Origin: Staphylococcus sp. M0911
GTDB taxonomy: Bacteria > Bacillota > Bacilli > Staphylococcales > Staphylococcaceae
DNA length: 64,000 nt
Direction of reading: 5' to 3'
NCBI RefSeq assembly: GCF_003491325.1
Contig: NZ_CP022881.1
Span: 496,001-560,000 of the forward strand
The notes under the pieces were generated by a model. The model was not told the DNA's origin. It ran no database searches and saw only the letters and a list, made by a program, of their open reading frames with translations. Below, one piece after another: positions 54,169 through 62,968 of the stretch. Position 1 is the first letter of the stretch. Every line of letters starts with the position of its first letter. Made by a program: the position numbers and the translations under genes.

Positions 54169-55446
54169 ATGGCTCTATTCAAGAGAAAAATTAGTCTTCC
54201 AGTGCAAGTATTAATTGCGTTGGTTCTAGGTGTTGTCGTTGGACTTATATTATATGGAAATGAAGAAGCGGCTAACTACATAAAGCCATTTGGAGACGTC
54301 TTTTTAAACTTAATTAAAATGATCGTTATTCCAGTTGTGTTCTGTTCTTTAGCGTTATCTATTTCGAACGTAGGGGAGTCGAAAACTGTAGGTCGCTATG
54401 GATGGAAAACAATACTTTACTTTGAGATTATAACAACAATCGCTATTGGTCTTGGGATTATTTTTGGTAACTTGTTCAAACCAGGTTCTGGACTTGATCC
54501 ATCCAAACTACCAAAGGGCGATATTTCTAAATATCAATCATCTGCACACGCTGCAGAACAATCTACATACGGTAATCATTTTATTGATACCATTGTAAAC
54601 ATTGTACCTACAAACTTTTTTGAAGCTTTAACTAAAGGAGAATTATTACCAATTATCTTCTTTGCTGTATTCTTCGGTTTAGGCTTAGCTGCCATCGGTG
54701 AAAAAGCAGAACCTGTTAAATCTTTCTTAAGTGGTACATTAGAAGCAGTATTCTGGATGATTAACAAAATTTTAAAATTAGCACCATTAGGTGTCTTTGC
54801 ATTTATTTGTACAACCATTATTACATTTGGTGCATCAGCTTTACTTCCTCTACTTAAACTTGTATTAGTTGTCGTCTTCGCGATGGTATTCTTTGTAGTT
54901 GTAGTATTAGGAATTGTAGCAAGAATGTGTGGCATAAGTATTTTCTCTATTATGAAAATACTAAAAAGTGAAATTCTTTTAGCTTTCTCAACATCAAGCT
55001 CAGAAGCTGTATTACCAGTAATGATGAAAAAGATGGAAAAATTTGGTTCACCAAAAGAAATTACATCATTTGTTATACCAATTGGATATACATTTAACCT
55101 AGACGGTTCAGCATTGTACCAATCAATCGCTGCTTTATTCGTCGCACAAATGTATGGTATGCATTTAACGTTAACAGAACAAATTGTGTTAATGTTAACA
55201 TTAATGCTTACATCAAAAGGTATGGCAGCAGTTCCAGGTACTTCAATCGTTGTTTTATTAACAACATTAGGTGCAATGGGATTACCAGCTCAAGGACTTG
55301 CATTAATTATAGGAGTTGACCGTTTATTAGACATGGTACGTACAGTCGTTAACGTTATGGGTAACGCTTTATCAACTGTAGTTATCGCAAAATGGGAAAA
55401 CTTATATGATAAGAAACAAGGCCAAGAGTATTTAAAATCACTATAA
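54169..55446 (+). CDS. gltT: Dicarboxylate/amino acid:cation symporter (GltT)
   Basis: A 425-residue DAACS-family transporter: eight membrane helices and two re-entrant hairpins. Signatures are STSSSEAVLPVMMKKME (HP1), YTFNLDGSALYQSIAALFVAQ (helix 7 ligand/Na+ site) and TSKGMAAVPGTSIVVL (HP2). In S. aureus GltT takes up aspartate and glutamate. AAGGGGAG sets the ATG. -10 TATAAT lies at 54131, without a clear -35. Confidence 0.92.
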   Translation: MALFKRKISLPVQVLIALVLGVVVGLILYGNEEAANYIKPFGDVFLNLIKMIVIPVVFCSLALSISNVGESKTVGRYGWKTILYFEIITTIAIGLGIIFGNLFKPGSGLDPSKLPKGDISKYQSSAHAAEQSTYGNHFIDTIVNIVPTNFFEALTKGELLPIIFFAVFFGLGLAAIGEKAEPVKSFLSGTLEAVFWMINKILKLAPLGVFAFICTTIITFGASALLPLLKLVLVVVFAMVFFVVVVLGIVARMCGISIFSIMKILKSEILLAFSTSSSEAVLPVMMKKMEKFGSPKEITSFVIPIGYTFNLDGSALYQSIAALFVAQMYGMHLTLTEQIVLMLTLMLTSKGMAAVPGTSIVVLLTTLGAMGLPAQGLALIIGVDRLLDMVRTVVNVMGNALSTVVIAKWENLYDKKQGQEYLKSL

Positions 55447-55468
55447 AATAATAAATCTGACATTTTTA

Positions 55469-55735
55469 GAGCCCCTTATCGCTTTAGCGATTAGGGGCTC
55501 TTATGCATTAGCGCAAGCTAAGGCGAACCGAAGAAGAAAATCGCATTAGCGATTAGGGGCTCTTATGCATTAGCGCAAGCTAAGGCGAACCGAAGAGGAG
55601 AAAATCGCATTAGCGATAAGGGGCTCTTATGCATTTAAAGAAGTACTTCCATTTTTAATGGTTAGTACTTCTTACGCAGTAGCGAAAGCTACTGTGAACC
55701 TTAAAAGTACTTCCATTTTCAATGGTTGGAATTAT
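55469..55735. repeat. Composite intergenic repeat, copy 2
   Basis: The 355-base gap after gltT holds the same modules as 49828-50160: the GAGCCCC hairpin (55469-55500, terminator of gltT), then two tandem copies of a unit running ATGCATTAGCG...AAGCTAAGGCGAAC...ATCGCATTAGCGAT..GGGGCTC (about 55503-55625), then AAGAAGTACT/AGTACTTCTT, then CAGTAGC-GAAA-GCTACTG (55677-55695), and a TTCCATTTTCAATGGTT tail. Confidence 0.8.
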
Positions 55736-55760
55736 GTGAATACGACCAATATATACAAAT

Positions 55761-55797
55761 AAAAGGAAGCAAGCCATTGATGACTTGCTTCCTTTTT
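55761..55797. terminator. Bidirectional terminator
   Basis: AAAAGGAAGCAAG / CTTGCTTCCTTTT 13-bp stem, T-rich on both strands. It mainly serves the DUF4889 gene on the minus strand. Confidence 0.87.
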
Positions 55798-55800
55798 ATA

Positions 55801-56145
55801 TTACATATGCATATGTCCCATATCATGGATTTGAGTCATTAATCCATGTGGTACATCGTCATGATCTACTTTTTTCACTTTAGCAATTTTGCCAGTTTTT
55901 TCGTTCTTAGTAATCATAACAAAATCTTCTTTTTTAACAGATACTTTTGCATCTGATGGAAGTTTAATGTTCTTTTCAATTTTTTCGTCTTTTTCACTAA
56001 TCATTTTATCTATTGTAGTATCATTTTTCATAACACCATAGTATGTTTCTTTTTTGCCGCCAGCCATCATTGCGACAACTAAAACAATACATACAATAAG
56101 CATAATTGCGATAAGACCAAAACCTAGTCCTTTTTTACTCTTCAT
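55801..56145 (-). CDS. DUF4889-like membrane-anchored protein
   Basis: A 114-residue protein with one N-terminal helix (residues 8-27), then an extracellular domain rich in Lys/Asp with YYGVMKNDTTIDKMISEKDEK. It ends in a Met/His tail (HDMGHMHM) that could bind metal. It resembles the staphylococcal DUF4889 family. Function unknown. AAAGGAG supports ATG 56145; 22 further upstream codons lack a ribosome site. Confidence 0.75.
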   Translation of the reverse strand: MKSKKGLGFGLIAIMLIVCIVLVVAMMAGGKKETYYGVMKNDTTIDKMISEKDEKIEKNIKLPSDAKVSVKKEDFVMITKNEKTGKIAKVKKVDHDDVPHGLMTQIHDMGHMHM

Positions 56146-56278
56146 TATATATTCTCCTTTAGTATTGTTGTTTTCTATTTCATTTATACAGAAAATTAGA
56201 GTAATTTGCAATTAAATTCAAAATATAAGTGTTTATTATTAATTGGAAAATTCATAAAATATACGCATTTGTCATTAA

Positions 56279-56389
56279 TTAACAAAAAATATATCTGAAA
56301 GGATTAATTTTACGGATTAGTATTGGACGATCCATTGGTCGTACAAGTTGAGTCACGTAAATGTTTTTATACTTAAGCTCCTCTATCAT
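56279..56389 (-). other. Short open frame or gene remnant in a non-coding gap
   Basis: A 36-codon frame from ATG 56389. It encodes NIYVTQLVRPMDRPILIRK and looks protein-like rather than random, but has no ribosome site. Apart from this and the terminator at 56441, I see nothing in the gap 56146-56521. Confidence 0.2.
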
Positions 56390-56440
56390 TTAGTTAAGTG
56401 GCATTTATTCAATTACATGTGTAAATGTGATATTAAATAT

Positions 56441-56485
56441 AAAAAAGCACAAAGATGATTTATATTTTTTAATCGCCTTTGTGCT
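56441..56485 (-). terminator. Terminator of the PNPOx-like gene
   Basis: AGCACAAAGATGATT / AATCGCCTTTGTGCT stem (G-U pairs). On the minus strand it is followed by TTTTTT. Confidence 0.75.
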
Positions 56486-56521
56486 ATGATTTTGGAGTTG
56501 TGTTCTATACTCGCTATATCA

Positions 56522-56944
56522 TTATAATTCAATTGTGAAAGGTGTATCTAAATCTTTGTCATTCATTAGTTTGATAGACTTAGGAATAACTTTTAACACA
56601 CATAATTCAGGGTCTTTATTAGAATCAAAGAATGATTTGTCCTGTGTTTCCCATAACCAATCAATGACTTTTTGATCTTTAACAACTTCAATCGTTGCAT
56701 CAATTTCAACAAAGCTATGATTAGTAGTCTCATTATAACCTAATAAAATATAGGCATAAGGATTATCTTCAATCTCTTCAACTTTAATTGAGTTGATATT
56801 TGTCTTAGTATAAAGCGTTAATTCATCATTATAAAACACCATATATCTACTATTAGGTTTATTATTATAAGCAGTAGATAATACACCGACTTTAGAATGA
56901 TCTAATACTTTTTCAATCGCTTCTGTTGCTTTTTGATTATCCAA
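56522..56944 (-). CDS. Pyridoxamine 5'-phosphate oxidase-like flavin-binding protein
   Basis: A 140-residue split-barrel protein of the PNPOx-like/general stress protein 26 type: KVGVLSTAYNNKPNSRYMVFYNDELTLYTKTN, then VEEIEDNPYAYILLG and FVEIDATIEVV. Such proteins bind FMN, F420 or heme. The TTG at 56944 is the likely start because AAGGAG lies 9 bases before it; an ATG 9 bases upstream directly abuts that site and could hardly be used. Confidence 0.8.
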   Translation of the reverse strand: MDNQKATEAIEKVLDHSKVGVLSTAYNNKPNSRYMVFYNDELTLYTKTNINSIKVEEIEDNPYAYILLGYNETTNHSFVEIDATIEVVKDQKVIDWLWETQDKSFFDSNKDPELCVLKVIPKSIKLMNDKDLDTPFTIEL

Positions 56945-57014
56945 TATAATCATCTCCTTAGTGACAACTATATCCTTAAATGACCATTGTTAAACTTTAG
57001 CTATATTTAAATCA

Positions 57015-58079
57015 TTAATTAGGTTTAATACAAATATACTTCACTTCATCGTGTTTTAAAATCAACTTGATATCTTGATTATCGTGTTCTAGGAGTGACA
57101 ATTCAGTTTTTGGGTGATTCGAACGTTCTAGTTGTTCAACCATCTCCTTATCAAGAAACAGTTGTTGTCTACTCTGCGGTAATAAATTATCAATAGTGCC
57201 ATGTTCATTATTCAACGTTTGGATAGTAATTAATGAATTTGCTTTTAAATGATTTTTAAATATGAATTCTAGTTGTGTATCAGATAAATATCGATCATTG
57301 ATTTTATTAAATAAAATAAAATGATAATTACCATCTTTTCGGCTCATGATGTAATTATTAGAAATTTGAATAGGTTCATTCACAAATGCATGTGCCATTT
57401 TATAAATATGAATGAGGGGAAGTGCATTACCGAATTCATTAAATAGAGAAATATAAATTGAACCCGTTGCAATCAATTGGTAACTAATGCCACCACCATA
57501 GCGTAATAGCGCAATAATATGACAAACTAAGTCGGCGAGTTGTAATGGATGTGTACCGTTGTTAGTATATTTGAAACATTTTAATGATAAATAATCATAC
57601 ACAAAGCGTGTGGAGTCTATACCAGAATCCATGATAAATTGCTTATAATTATCAAAATGAGTGGTTGTATGATTATATGTTTTCCTTTTGTTAATCAAGG
57701 ATAATGTCGTTTCTATATTTTCAATATCTATTAAATAATAATCAAAATTGAGTCTTCTTAAAATATCATATGTTTTATCTAACGTTTGTTCTTGATGTAA
57801 TAATCCATCTATAGTCACACCATATTTGATATCTCTATTTTTATTTCTAATTTTTAAATGACATAGATGAATGTCATGTATGGTCATTGTTGCTGAATCA
57901 AAAATAAGCATCAGTTTGACTGTCTTTTTATTTAATTGATAGTCTGTATGACCTTGTAAAAACATCAAGACGAAATGATTAACTGCCTTAAAATCCTCTT
58001 TGGATTTAATGGTCATTGCCAAGCCGATATGTCGTTCGAATAATTTATCAAAGCATCTATATAATAAATGATAATTGAT
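57015..58079 (-). pseudogene. rsp: rsp, 3' part (C-terminal domain, out of frame)
   Basis: This frame is +1 relative to the AraC part upstream and is open from 58115. Protein-like sequence begins about 58079 (INYHLLYRCFDKLFERHIGLA), ahead of the first possible start, TTG 58022, which has no ribosome site. It encodes about 355 residues with a TIM-barrel-like/xylosidase-type C-terminal part (GVTIDGLL, FDYYLIDIENIE, FVYDYLSLKCFKYTNNGTHPLQLADLVCHIIALLRYGGGISYQL), as in the C-terminal region of S. aureus Rsp. Without its own start it should not be translated unless frameshifting occurs. Confidence 0.72.
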
Positions 58080-58983
58080 TGGAAGCTTTTGAATGATCTT
58101 TAGGATGAAAATGTTCTAAGTCAATTTTCGTAATTTCTGTAGTTATTTGATCATTAAAATTAAAGTTTTCTATGAGCGGTAAAAATGCCTCATTATCGTA
58201 ATCAACAATATTTAAATGTGGCATAGTATCAATTTGATTGATATAAGTACGATATTGTTTAGGGCTAAATTGTAAATAGTTTTTAAATTGATTAGTAAAA
58301 TTGGTATGACTAGTAAAACCAGATGTTTCTGATATAGCGTTGATTGATAAATGAGAGGTCATAAGTAGTTTAATAGAATGACATAATTTTAGACTTGTAA
58401 AGTAGTCTTTAAAATTCATATTCAAATATCGATTAAATAAATTAGAACAATAAGATTCAGAAATACTACTATTATGAGCAACATCCTTTAAAGAAATTGG
58501 CTGAGTCAATTTTTCATCTAGAAATTGAAGACAATTTGCAAATAAAGGAGAATTTACTGCAATGTTAGGTATATAATTGCCTTCTAATTTTATTACTGCT
58601 TCTTTATATAAGGTTTGTATGATTTTAGAGCAGACTTGTTGGTCTTTATGGTCTTTTGAATCTTGTTGTAATAATTGAAGTAATAGCGTTTTGATGTAAT
58701 CACTTGATTGCAATAAATGTCTATCAAAGTAACATTCAAAAAACGACGTATCTTCTATGTAGAAATAAAAAATAGGTATATTTAATTGAACTAAATGTGT
58801 CGCATTTTTTATTTCATATATATCACCATGATTAATAATTGCAATATGAGCATCTAAATCTTTAAGTTCACCGTTAATTTTAATCCTTAATTCATGACTT
58901 AATGAAAATAATATGATGATTTGATTAATATTACGACATGGCTGCGTTTGATGTTGAGTGAATAGGGATAAATGGCATGACAT
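58057..58983 (-). CDS. rsp: AraC-family regulator, N-terminal part of Rsp (truncated)
   Basis: A 308-residue product. The N-terminal cupin-like part (residues 1-100) is followed by a complete AraC double helix-turn-helix (about 160-255: ISLKDVAHNSSISESYCSNLFNRYLNMNFKDYF and SINAISETSGFTSHTNFTNQFKNYLQFSPKQYR). S. aureus Rsp is about 701 residues; here the frame ends at 58057 and the rest continues in another frame, with about 45 residues missing. The DNA-binding part is intact, so a truncated regulator may be made. GAGGAG lies about 14 bases before the ATG. Confidence 0.78.
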   Translation of the reverse strand: MSCHLSLFTQHQTQPCRNINQIIILFSLSHELRIKINGELKDLDAHIAIINHGDIYEIKNATHLVQLNIPIFYFYIEDTSFFECYFDRHLLQSSDYIKTLLLQLLQQDSKDHKDQQVCSKIIQTLYKEAVIKLEGNYIPNIAVNSPLFANCLQFLDEKLTQPISLKDVAHNSSISESYCSNLFNRYLNMNFKDYFTSLKLCHSIKLLMTSHLSINAISETSGFTSHTNFTNQFKNYLQFSPKQYRTYINQIDTMPHLNIVDYDNEAFLPLIENFNFNDQITTEITKIDLEHFHPKDHSKASNQLSFII

Positions 58984-59894
58984 GTTATGTGATGTGACTC
59001 CTCTTAGTTTTTAGTATTAAAATATAATAATCACTTATAAATTGTTCAAATTGAATATATATGAGAATATTCATAGTCTAAGTCATTTAATATGCGATTG
59101 AATAATAATAGTTATTATAATAGATTTTCATTCAAATAGTAATAGTTAAAAATAAAAGTTATTATAGCAATTTTTGTGAAAACGTAGTCAATTTTGTGTT
59201 GTTTGCAATACAAATGGAAAATTAGAAATGTAGTAAAGAGTATTTGGAAATTTTCAATAGAGTGAGAATGAAATATTTAGTGGATAATAACAATAGATTT
59301 CAATCCAAAAGAAATTTAAAACATTTAAATCTTGGATTGTTAATCTGTGGTTTTAAATGTACGTTATATTCACATCTTAGATATAACAACAAAAGAGAGA
59401 GACAACACAGAATCACATACGCCATATTTAGTGAATAAATAATCAACTTAAAATAAGAATAAACATCGAGATTTAACGCATACAATCCTTATTTCTTCAT
59501 CACACATAAACTCTATGTGTAAAGGCATAATGACATTGGTTTGAAATCTTTAAGATATATCAACTAGAACATGCAGCTGATTTTGACCAATATAGAAATA
59601 GGGTGGCATCCTGAGAAATCACATCTTCTGAAAATTAAAGTATGATGAAGCATCAATTTTTAAGTAGCGATTTTTATAATCATTAATTTGAAATACTCCC
59701 CCCGAAGTGATAACAAATTAAATGAAGCATGACAATAACTTTCACTGGATGTTATAGCATTAAGTTCTATTTATTGTTTATTATTATTTTGTGATACATC
59801 TTAGAATTAATCTTTCTTTAGAATTTAACATAATGTACCTTTAAGACACAAAATTAAACAAACGTTCCTCAAAAAATGGAACGTTTGTTTTTTT
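58984..59894 (+). ncRNA. Candidate long non-coding RNA locus (SSR42 position)
   Basis: About 0.9 kb without a credible gene, divergent from rsp and ending at a strong plus-strand terminator (59856-59894) with no gene in front of it. In S. aureus the regulatory RNA SSR42 (about 0.9-1.2 kb) is encoded here, divergent from rsp. A possible promoter is TTGAAT (59051) with TAGTCT (59074). A 13/15 CodY-box match lies at 59622-59636. Sequence conservation with SSR42 cannot be judged by eye. Confidence 0.5.
59856..59894 (+). terminator. Strong terminator of an unannotated plus-strand transcript
   Basis: AAACAAACGTTCC / GGAACGTTTGTTT 13-bp stem, loop of 9, followed by TTTT. T-run on the plus strand. 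Confidence 0.87.
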
Positions 59895-60008
59895 ATTCTT
59901 TTAATACTGTACTTTGTTGAATGTAATGTACCTCATATTTAATTGCTAATACATTTAAAAATGACATTAAATCATGAATGGATACGTCATGGTTAATAAA
60001 TAGTTCCT

Positions 60009-60263
60009 TTAATTTTGAGCACTTTGCTTTTCTTCGTCAGTAGCCCATTTTTTAAAGTATCCCCACATATGATCATAAGCATTGATGACACTTCCTTGAC
60101 TGGGTTCAATAGTGATAGCATGTTCAATCATCATACGAATTTCCTCGTAAGAAACTTGCGATTTTAGTTTTTCTCGAATAGCATCATATTGTTTTTGACT
60201 ATGCAGTAAAACACGATATTTTTCTTCTCGCCATAATTGTTCGATGTGTCCACGTTCTTTCAA
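60009..60263 (-). CDS. DUF1722 (YbgA-like) protein
   Basis: An 84-residue protein. EQLWREEKYRVLLHSQKQYDAIREKL and VINAYDHMWGYFKKWATDEEK fit the DUF1722 domain, found alone (YbgA) or fused to DUF523. Function unknown. TTG at 60263 is preferred, with AGGGGG seven bases before it; the ATG ten codons earlier has no such site. In S. aureus a small gene also separates rsp and scrA. Confidence 0.75.
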   Translation of the reverse strand: MKERGHIEQLWREEKYRVLLHSQKQYDAIREKLKSQVSYEEIRMMIEHAITIEPSQGSVINAYDHMWGYFKKWATDEEKQSAQN

Positions 60264-60373
60264 GTTGTAGCCCCCTATGCGTATAGTATTCATATATACC
60301 CGTATTCATAACTGTTCAATGACATTGATAAAACTAATACTTTTAAATTTAATCAAAAAGTGAAAAGGTGGTG

Positions 60374-60429
60374 TTGATTTAATTATTGGAACCGGTTACA
60401 ATTAAAGTAGTTATTTTGGAACCGGTTCT
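60374..60429 (+). promoter_or_regulatory. scrA promoter with twin ScrR-type operators
   Basis: TTGATT (60374-60379), 17 bp, TACAAT (60397-60402). TTGGAACCGGTT occurs twice, at 60386 and 60416, exactly 30 bp apart, each with the LacI-family palindrome core GGAACCGGTT. The first covers the spacer and abuts the -10; the second is downstream. Confidence 0.75.
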
Positions 60430-60451
60430 AAAAATGGGAGGGATTAGACAA

Positions 60452-61891
60452 ATGAACTATAAACAATCTGCAGAAGAGATACTTAATGCCATTGGCGGTG
60501 AAGAGAACTTAGATTCAATGGCCCATTGTGCAACCAGACTTAGATTAATATTGAATGATGAGAGTAAAGTTGATGAAGAAGCCTTATCTAAAATGGATGT
60601 TGTTAAAGGAACATTTTCAACTGGTGGACAATATCAAATTATTATAGGGTCTGGAACTGTTAATAAAGTATTTAACGAAATGGAACATATCACTGGTAAA
60701 GAAGCGTCTACGACTTCTGAAGTGAAAGACAAATCGACTAAAAATATGAATCCATTACAACGATTTGTCAAAATGCTATCTGATATTTTTGTACCAATTA
60801 TTCCGGCAATCGTAGCTGGTGGCTTATTAATGGGTTTAAACAATCTATTAACAGCTAAAGACTTATTTTATGCAGGTAAATCTTTAATTGAGGTACACAG
60901 CCAATTCGCAGGACTAGCAGATATGATTAATATATTTGCGAATGCGCCATTTACATTGTTACCTATATTAATTGGTTTTAGTGCTGCTAAAAGGTTTGGG
61001 GGCAATCCGTTTTTAGGGGCTGCACTCGGTATGATTTTAGTACATCCAAGTTTAATGAGTGCCTATGATTTTCCAAAAGCAGTAGAAGCAGGTAAAGCGA
61101 TTCCGCATTGGGACGTATTTGGATTACATATTAACCAAGTGGGTTATCAAGGACAAGTATTGCCTATGCTTGTGGCAGCTTATATATTAGCCACAATTGA
61201 AAAGTGGTTGCGTAAAGTAGTTCCAACTGTATTGGACAATTTATTAACACCATTGTTATCTATCTTTATCACAGCGTTTTTAACATTTTTATTTGTTGGC
61301 CCAATTACAAGACAACTAGGTTATTGGTTATCTGATGGATTAACTTGGTTATATGAATTCGGTGGTGCTATTGGAGGATTAATCTTCGGTTTATTATATG
61401 CACCTATTGTCATTACAGGTATGCATCACAGCTTTATTGCAGTGGAAACAACGCTGATTGCAGATCAAGCTAAAACGGGTGGTTCATTTATATTCCCAAT
61501 TGCTACGATGTCTAATATGGCACAAGGTGGGGCAGCCTTAGCATCATTCTTTATTATAAAAAATAATAAAAAATTAAAAGGTGTTGCTTCAGCAGCAGGT
61601 ATTTCAGCAGTTTTAGGTATCACAGAGCCAGCCATGTTTGGTGTTAACTTGAAACTACGATATCCATTTATTGGTGCCATCGTTGGCTCTGGTTTAGGAG
61701 CAGCCTATATTTCATTCTTTAAAGTCAAAGCTATTGCATTGGGGACTGCAGGTATACCAGGATTTATTTCAATCAATCCTAACCATGGTGGTTGGTTACA
61801 TTATCTAATCGGTATGGTCATTGCATTTGTAGTATCTGTGATTGTAACGTTTGTCTTATCTAAAAGAAAAAAATATAAAGAAGTTCAATAA
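60452..61891 (+). CDS. scrA: Sucrose-specific PTS transporter subunit IIBC
   Basis: A 479-residue PTS permease with IIB domain (phospho-Cys26 in MAHCATRLRL, residues 1-90), then IIC with about ten helices (110-475) including HVGYQ-type and GITEPAMFGVNLKLRYPFIGA motifs. There is no IIA domain; IIA-Glc is supplied elsewhere. It imports and phosphorylates sucrose. GGGAGGG sets ATG 60452; the frame upstream runs through the operators and is not coding. Confidence 0.92.
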   Translation: MNYKQSAEEILNAIGGEENLDSMAHCATRLRLILNDESKVDEEALSKMDVVKGTFSTGGQYQIIIGSGTVNKVFNEMEHITGKEASTTSEVKDKSTKNMNPLQRFVKMLSDIFVPIIPAIVAGGLLMGLNNLLTAKDLFYAGKSLIEVHSQFAGLADMINIFANAPFTLLPILIGFSAAKRFGGNPFLGAALGMILVHPSLMSAYDFPKAVEAGKAIPHWDVFGLHINQVGYQGQVLPMLVAAYILATIEKWLRKVVPTVLDNLLTPLLSIFITAFLTFLFVGPITRQLGYWLSDGLTWLYEFGGAIGGLIFGLLYAPIVITGMHHSFIAVETTLIADQAKTGGSFIFPIATMSNMAQGGAALASFFIIKNNKKLKGVASAAGISAVLGITEPAMFGVNLKLRYPFIGAIVGSGLGAAYISFFKVKAIALGTAGIPGFISINPNHGGWLHYLIGMVIAFVVSVIVTFVLSKRKKYKEVQ

Positions 61892-61894
61892 AAT

Positions 61895-61946
61895 AAAAAG
61901 ATGGACAGTTAGAGTACATTGAACTCTAGTACTGTCCATCTTTTTA
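61895..61946. terminator. Bidirectional terminator between scrA and corA
   Basis: AAAAAGATGGACAGT / ACTGTCCATCTTTTT 15-bp stem, with AGAGT/ACTCT inside. Confidence 0.9.
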
Positions 61947-61959
61947 TATTTAAAACTGG

Positions 61960-62907
61960 TTATAACTTCTGTTTTCGCCATAAGTATACACTGACAATCG
62001 CAACAAGTATCAGTGAGATACCAACAACGATAATCCAAGAAATATAACTATGATCATCTAATGGTAATGGAACATTCATACCAAAGAAACTAAATACGAG
62101 TGTTGGAAGGGTTAGTAACACCGTAAACATTGTTAAAGTTTTCATAATGGTGTTCATATCATTAGATAATAGTGATGCATAGGATGTTGTAATACTTTCT
62201 AAAATGCGCTGATGTAACTCAGTAGTTTCTATCGCTTGGTTATTTTCAATAATTAAATCTTCCAGTAACTCTTCGTCATCTTCAAATCGTTTAATAGCAG
62301 GCAAACGGAATAATTTTTTAATAATGGTATCGTTACCTTTTAATGCGGCTAAAAAGTAGACTAAACTTTTTTCAACTTCCATTAATTTGAAAAGTTGTTT
62401 ATTTGTAATGTTATTCTTTAATTCTCTTTCAATACGAATTCTTGATTTATTAAGCAATCTTAAGTTTCTATTATAATGGTTCGCAATAGTAGTTAATATT
62501 TCTAAAGCGAAGCGACTATGAAATTTGAGATTAATATTATCTTGTCTTGAAAAATTCTCTAAGAACTCATTTTCAGCATCACAAATTGTCATAACAATAC
62601 CATTTCCAATGACGATACCCAGCGGAATCGTAATAAATGATAAAACACTACGATTAGTAGAATTGATTAATGGTAAATCGATAATAATGAGAGAGTATCC
62701 AGTGTCTTCATCATATTCGATACGTGCGCTTTCTTCTGAATCTAATGGATCTCGTATAAAATCTTCAGGTAAATGATAGTGATCCATTAAATATTCGATT
62801 TCTTCTCTATCAGGTTCAACAACATTAATCCATAATGCTTGTTGATCTATTGGTGTTTCAATAATTTCATTATTAATTTGATTTGAATGTTTATATGCAG
62901 TGATCAT
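61960..62907 (-). CDS. corA: CorA family Mg2+ transporter
   Basis: A 315-residue channel. The long N-terminal cytosolic domain (1-250) is followed by two C-terminal helices, the first ending in the selectivity motif G-M-N in VFSFFGMNVPLPLDD. A basic C-terminus follows (WRKQKL). It takes up Mg2+ (or Co2+). AAAGGA precedes the ATG. Confidence 0.93.
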   Translation of the reverse strand: MITAYKHSNQINNEIIETPIDQQALWINVVEPDREEIEYLMDHYHLPEDFIRDPLDSEESARIEYDEDTGYSLIIIDLPLINSTNRSVLSFITIPLGIVIGNGIVMTICDAENEFLENFSRQDNINLKFHSRFALEILTTIANHYNRNLRLLNKSRIRIERELKNNITNKQLFKLMEVEKSLVYFLAALKGNDTIIKKLFRLPAIKRFEDDEELLEDLIIENNQAIETTELHQRILESITTSYASLLSNDMNTIMKTLTMFTVLLTLPTLVFSFFGMNVPLPLDDHSYISWIIVVGISLILVAIVSVYLWRKQKL

Positions 62908-62968
62908 TTGTTAAAGTCCTTTCAAAGCTTTTTTTCAAACGCATCACTATGTTTATCGAGCAATGTGT

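Noticed and set aside
59244..59438. 64-residue frame in the gap upstream of rsp
   Set aside because: Starts at a TTG without ribosome site and has no protein-like pattern; the region is better read as non-coding RNA.
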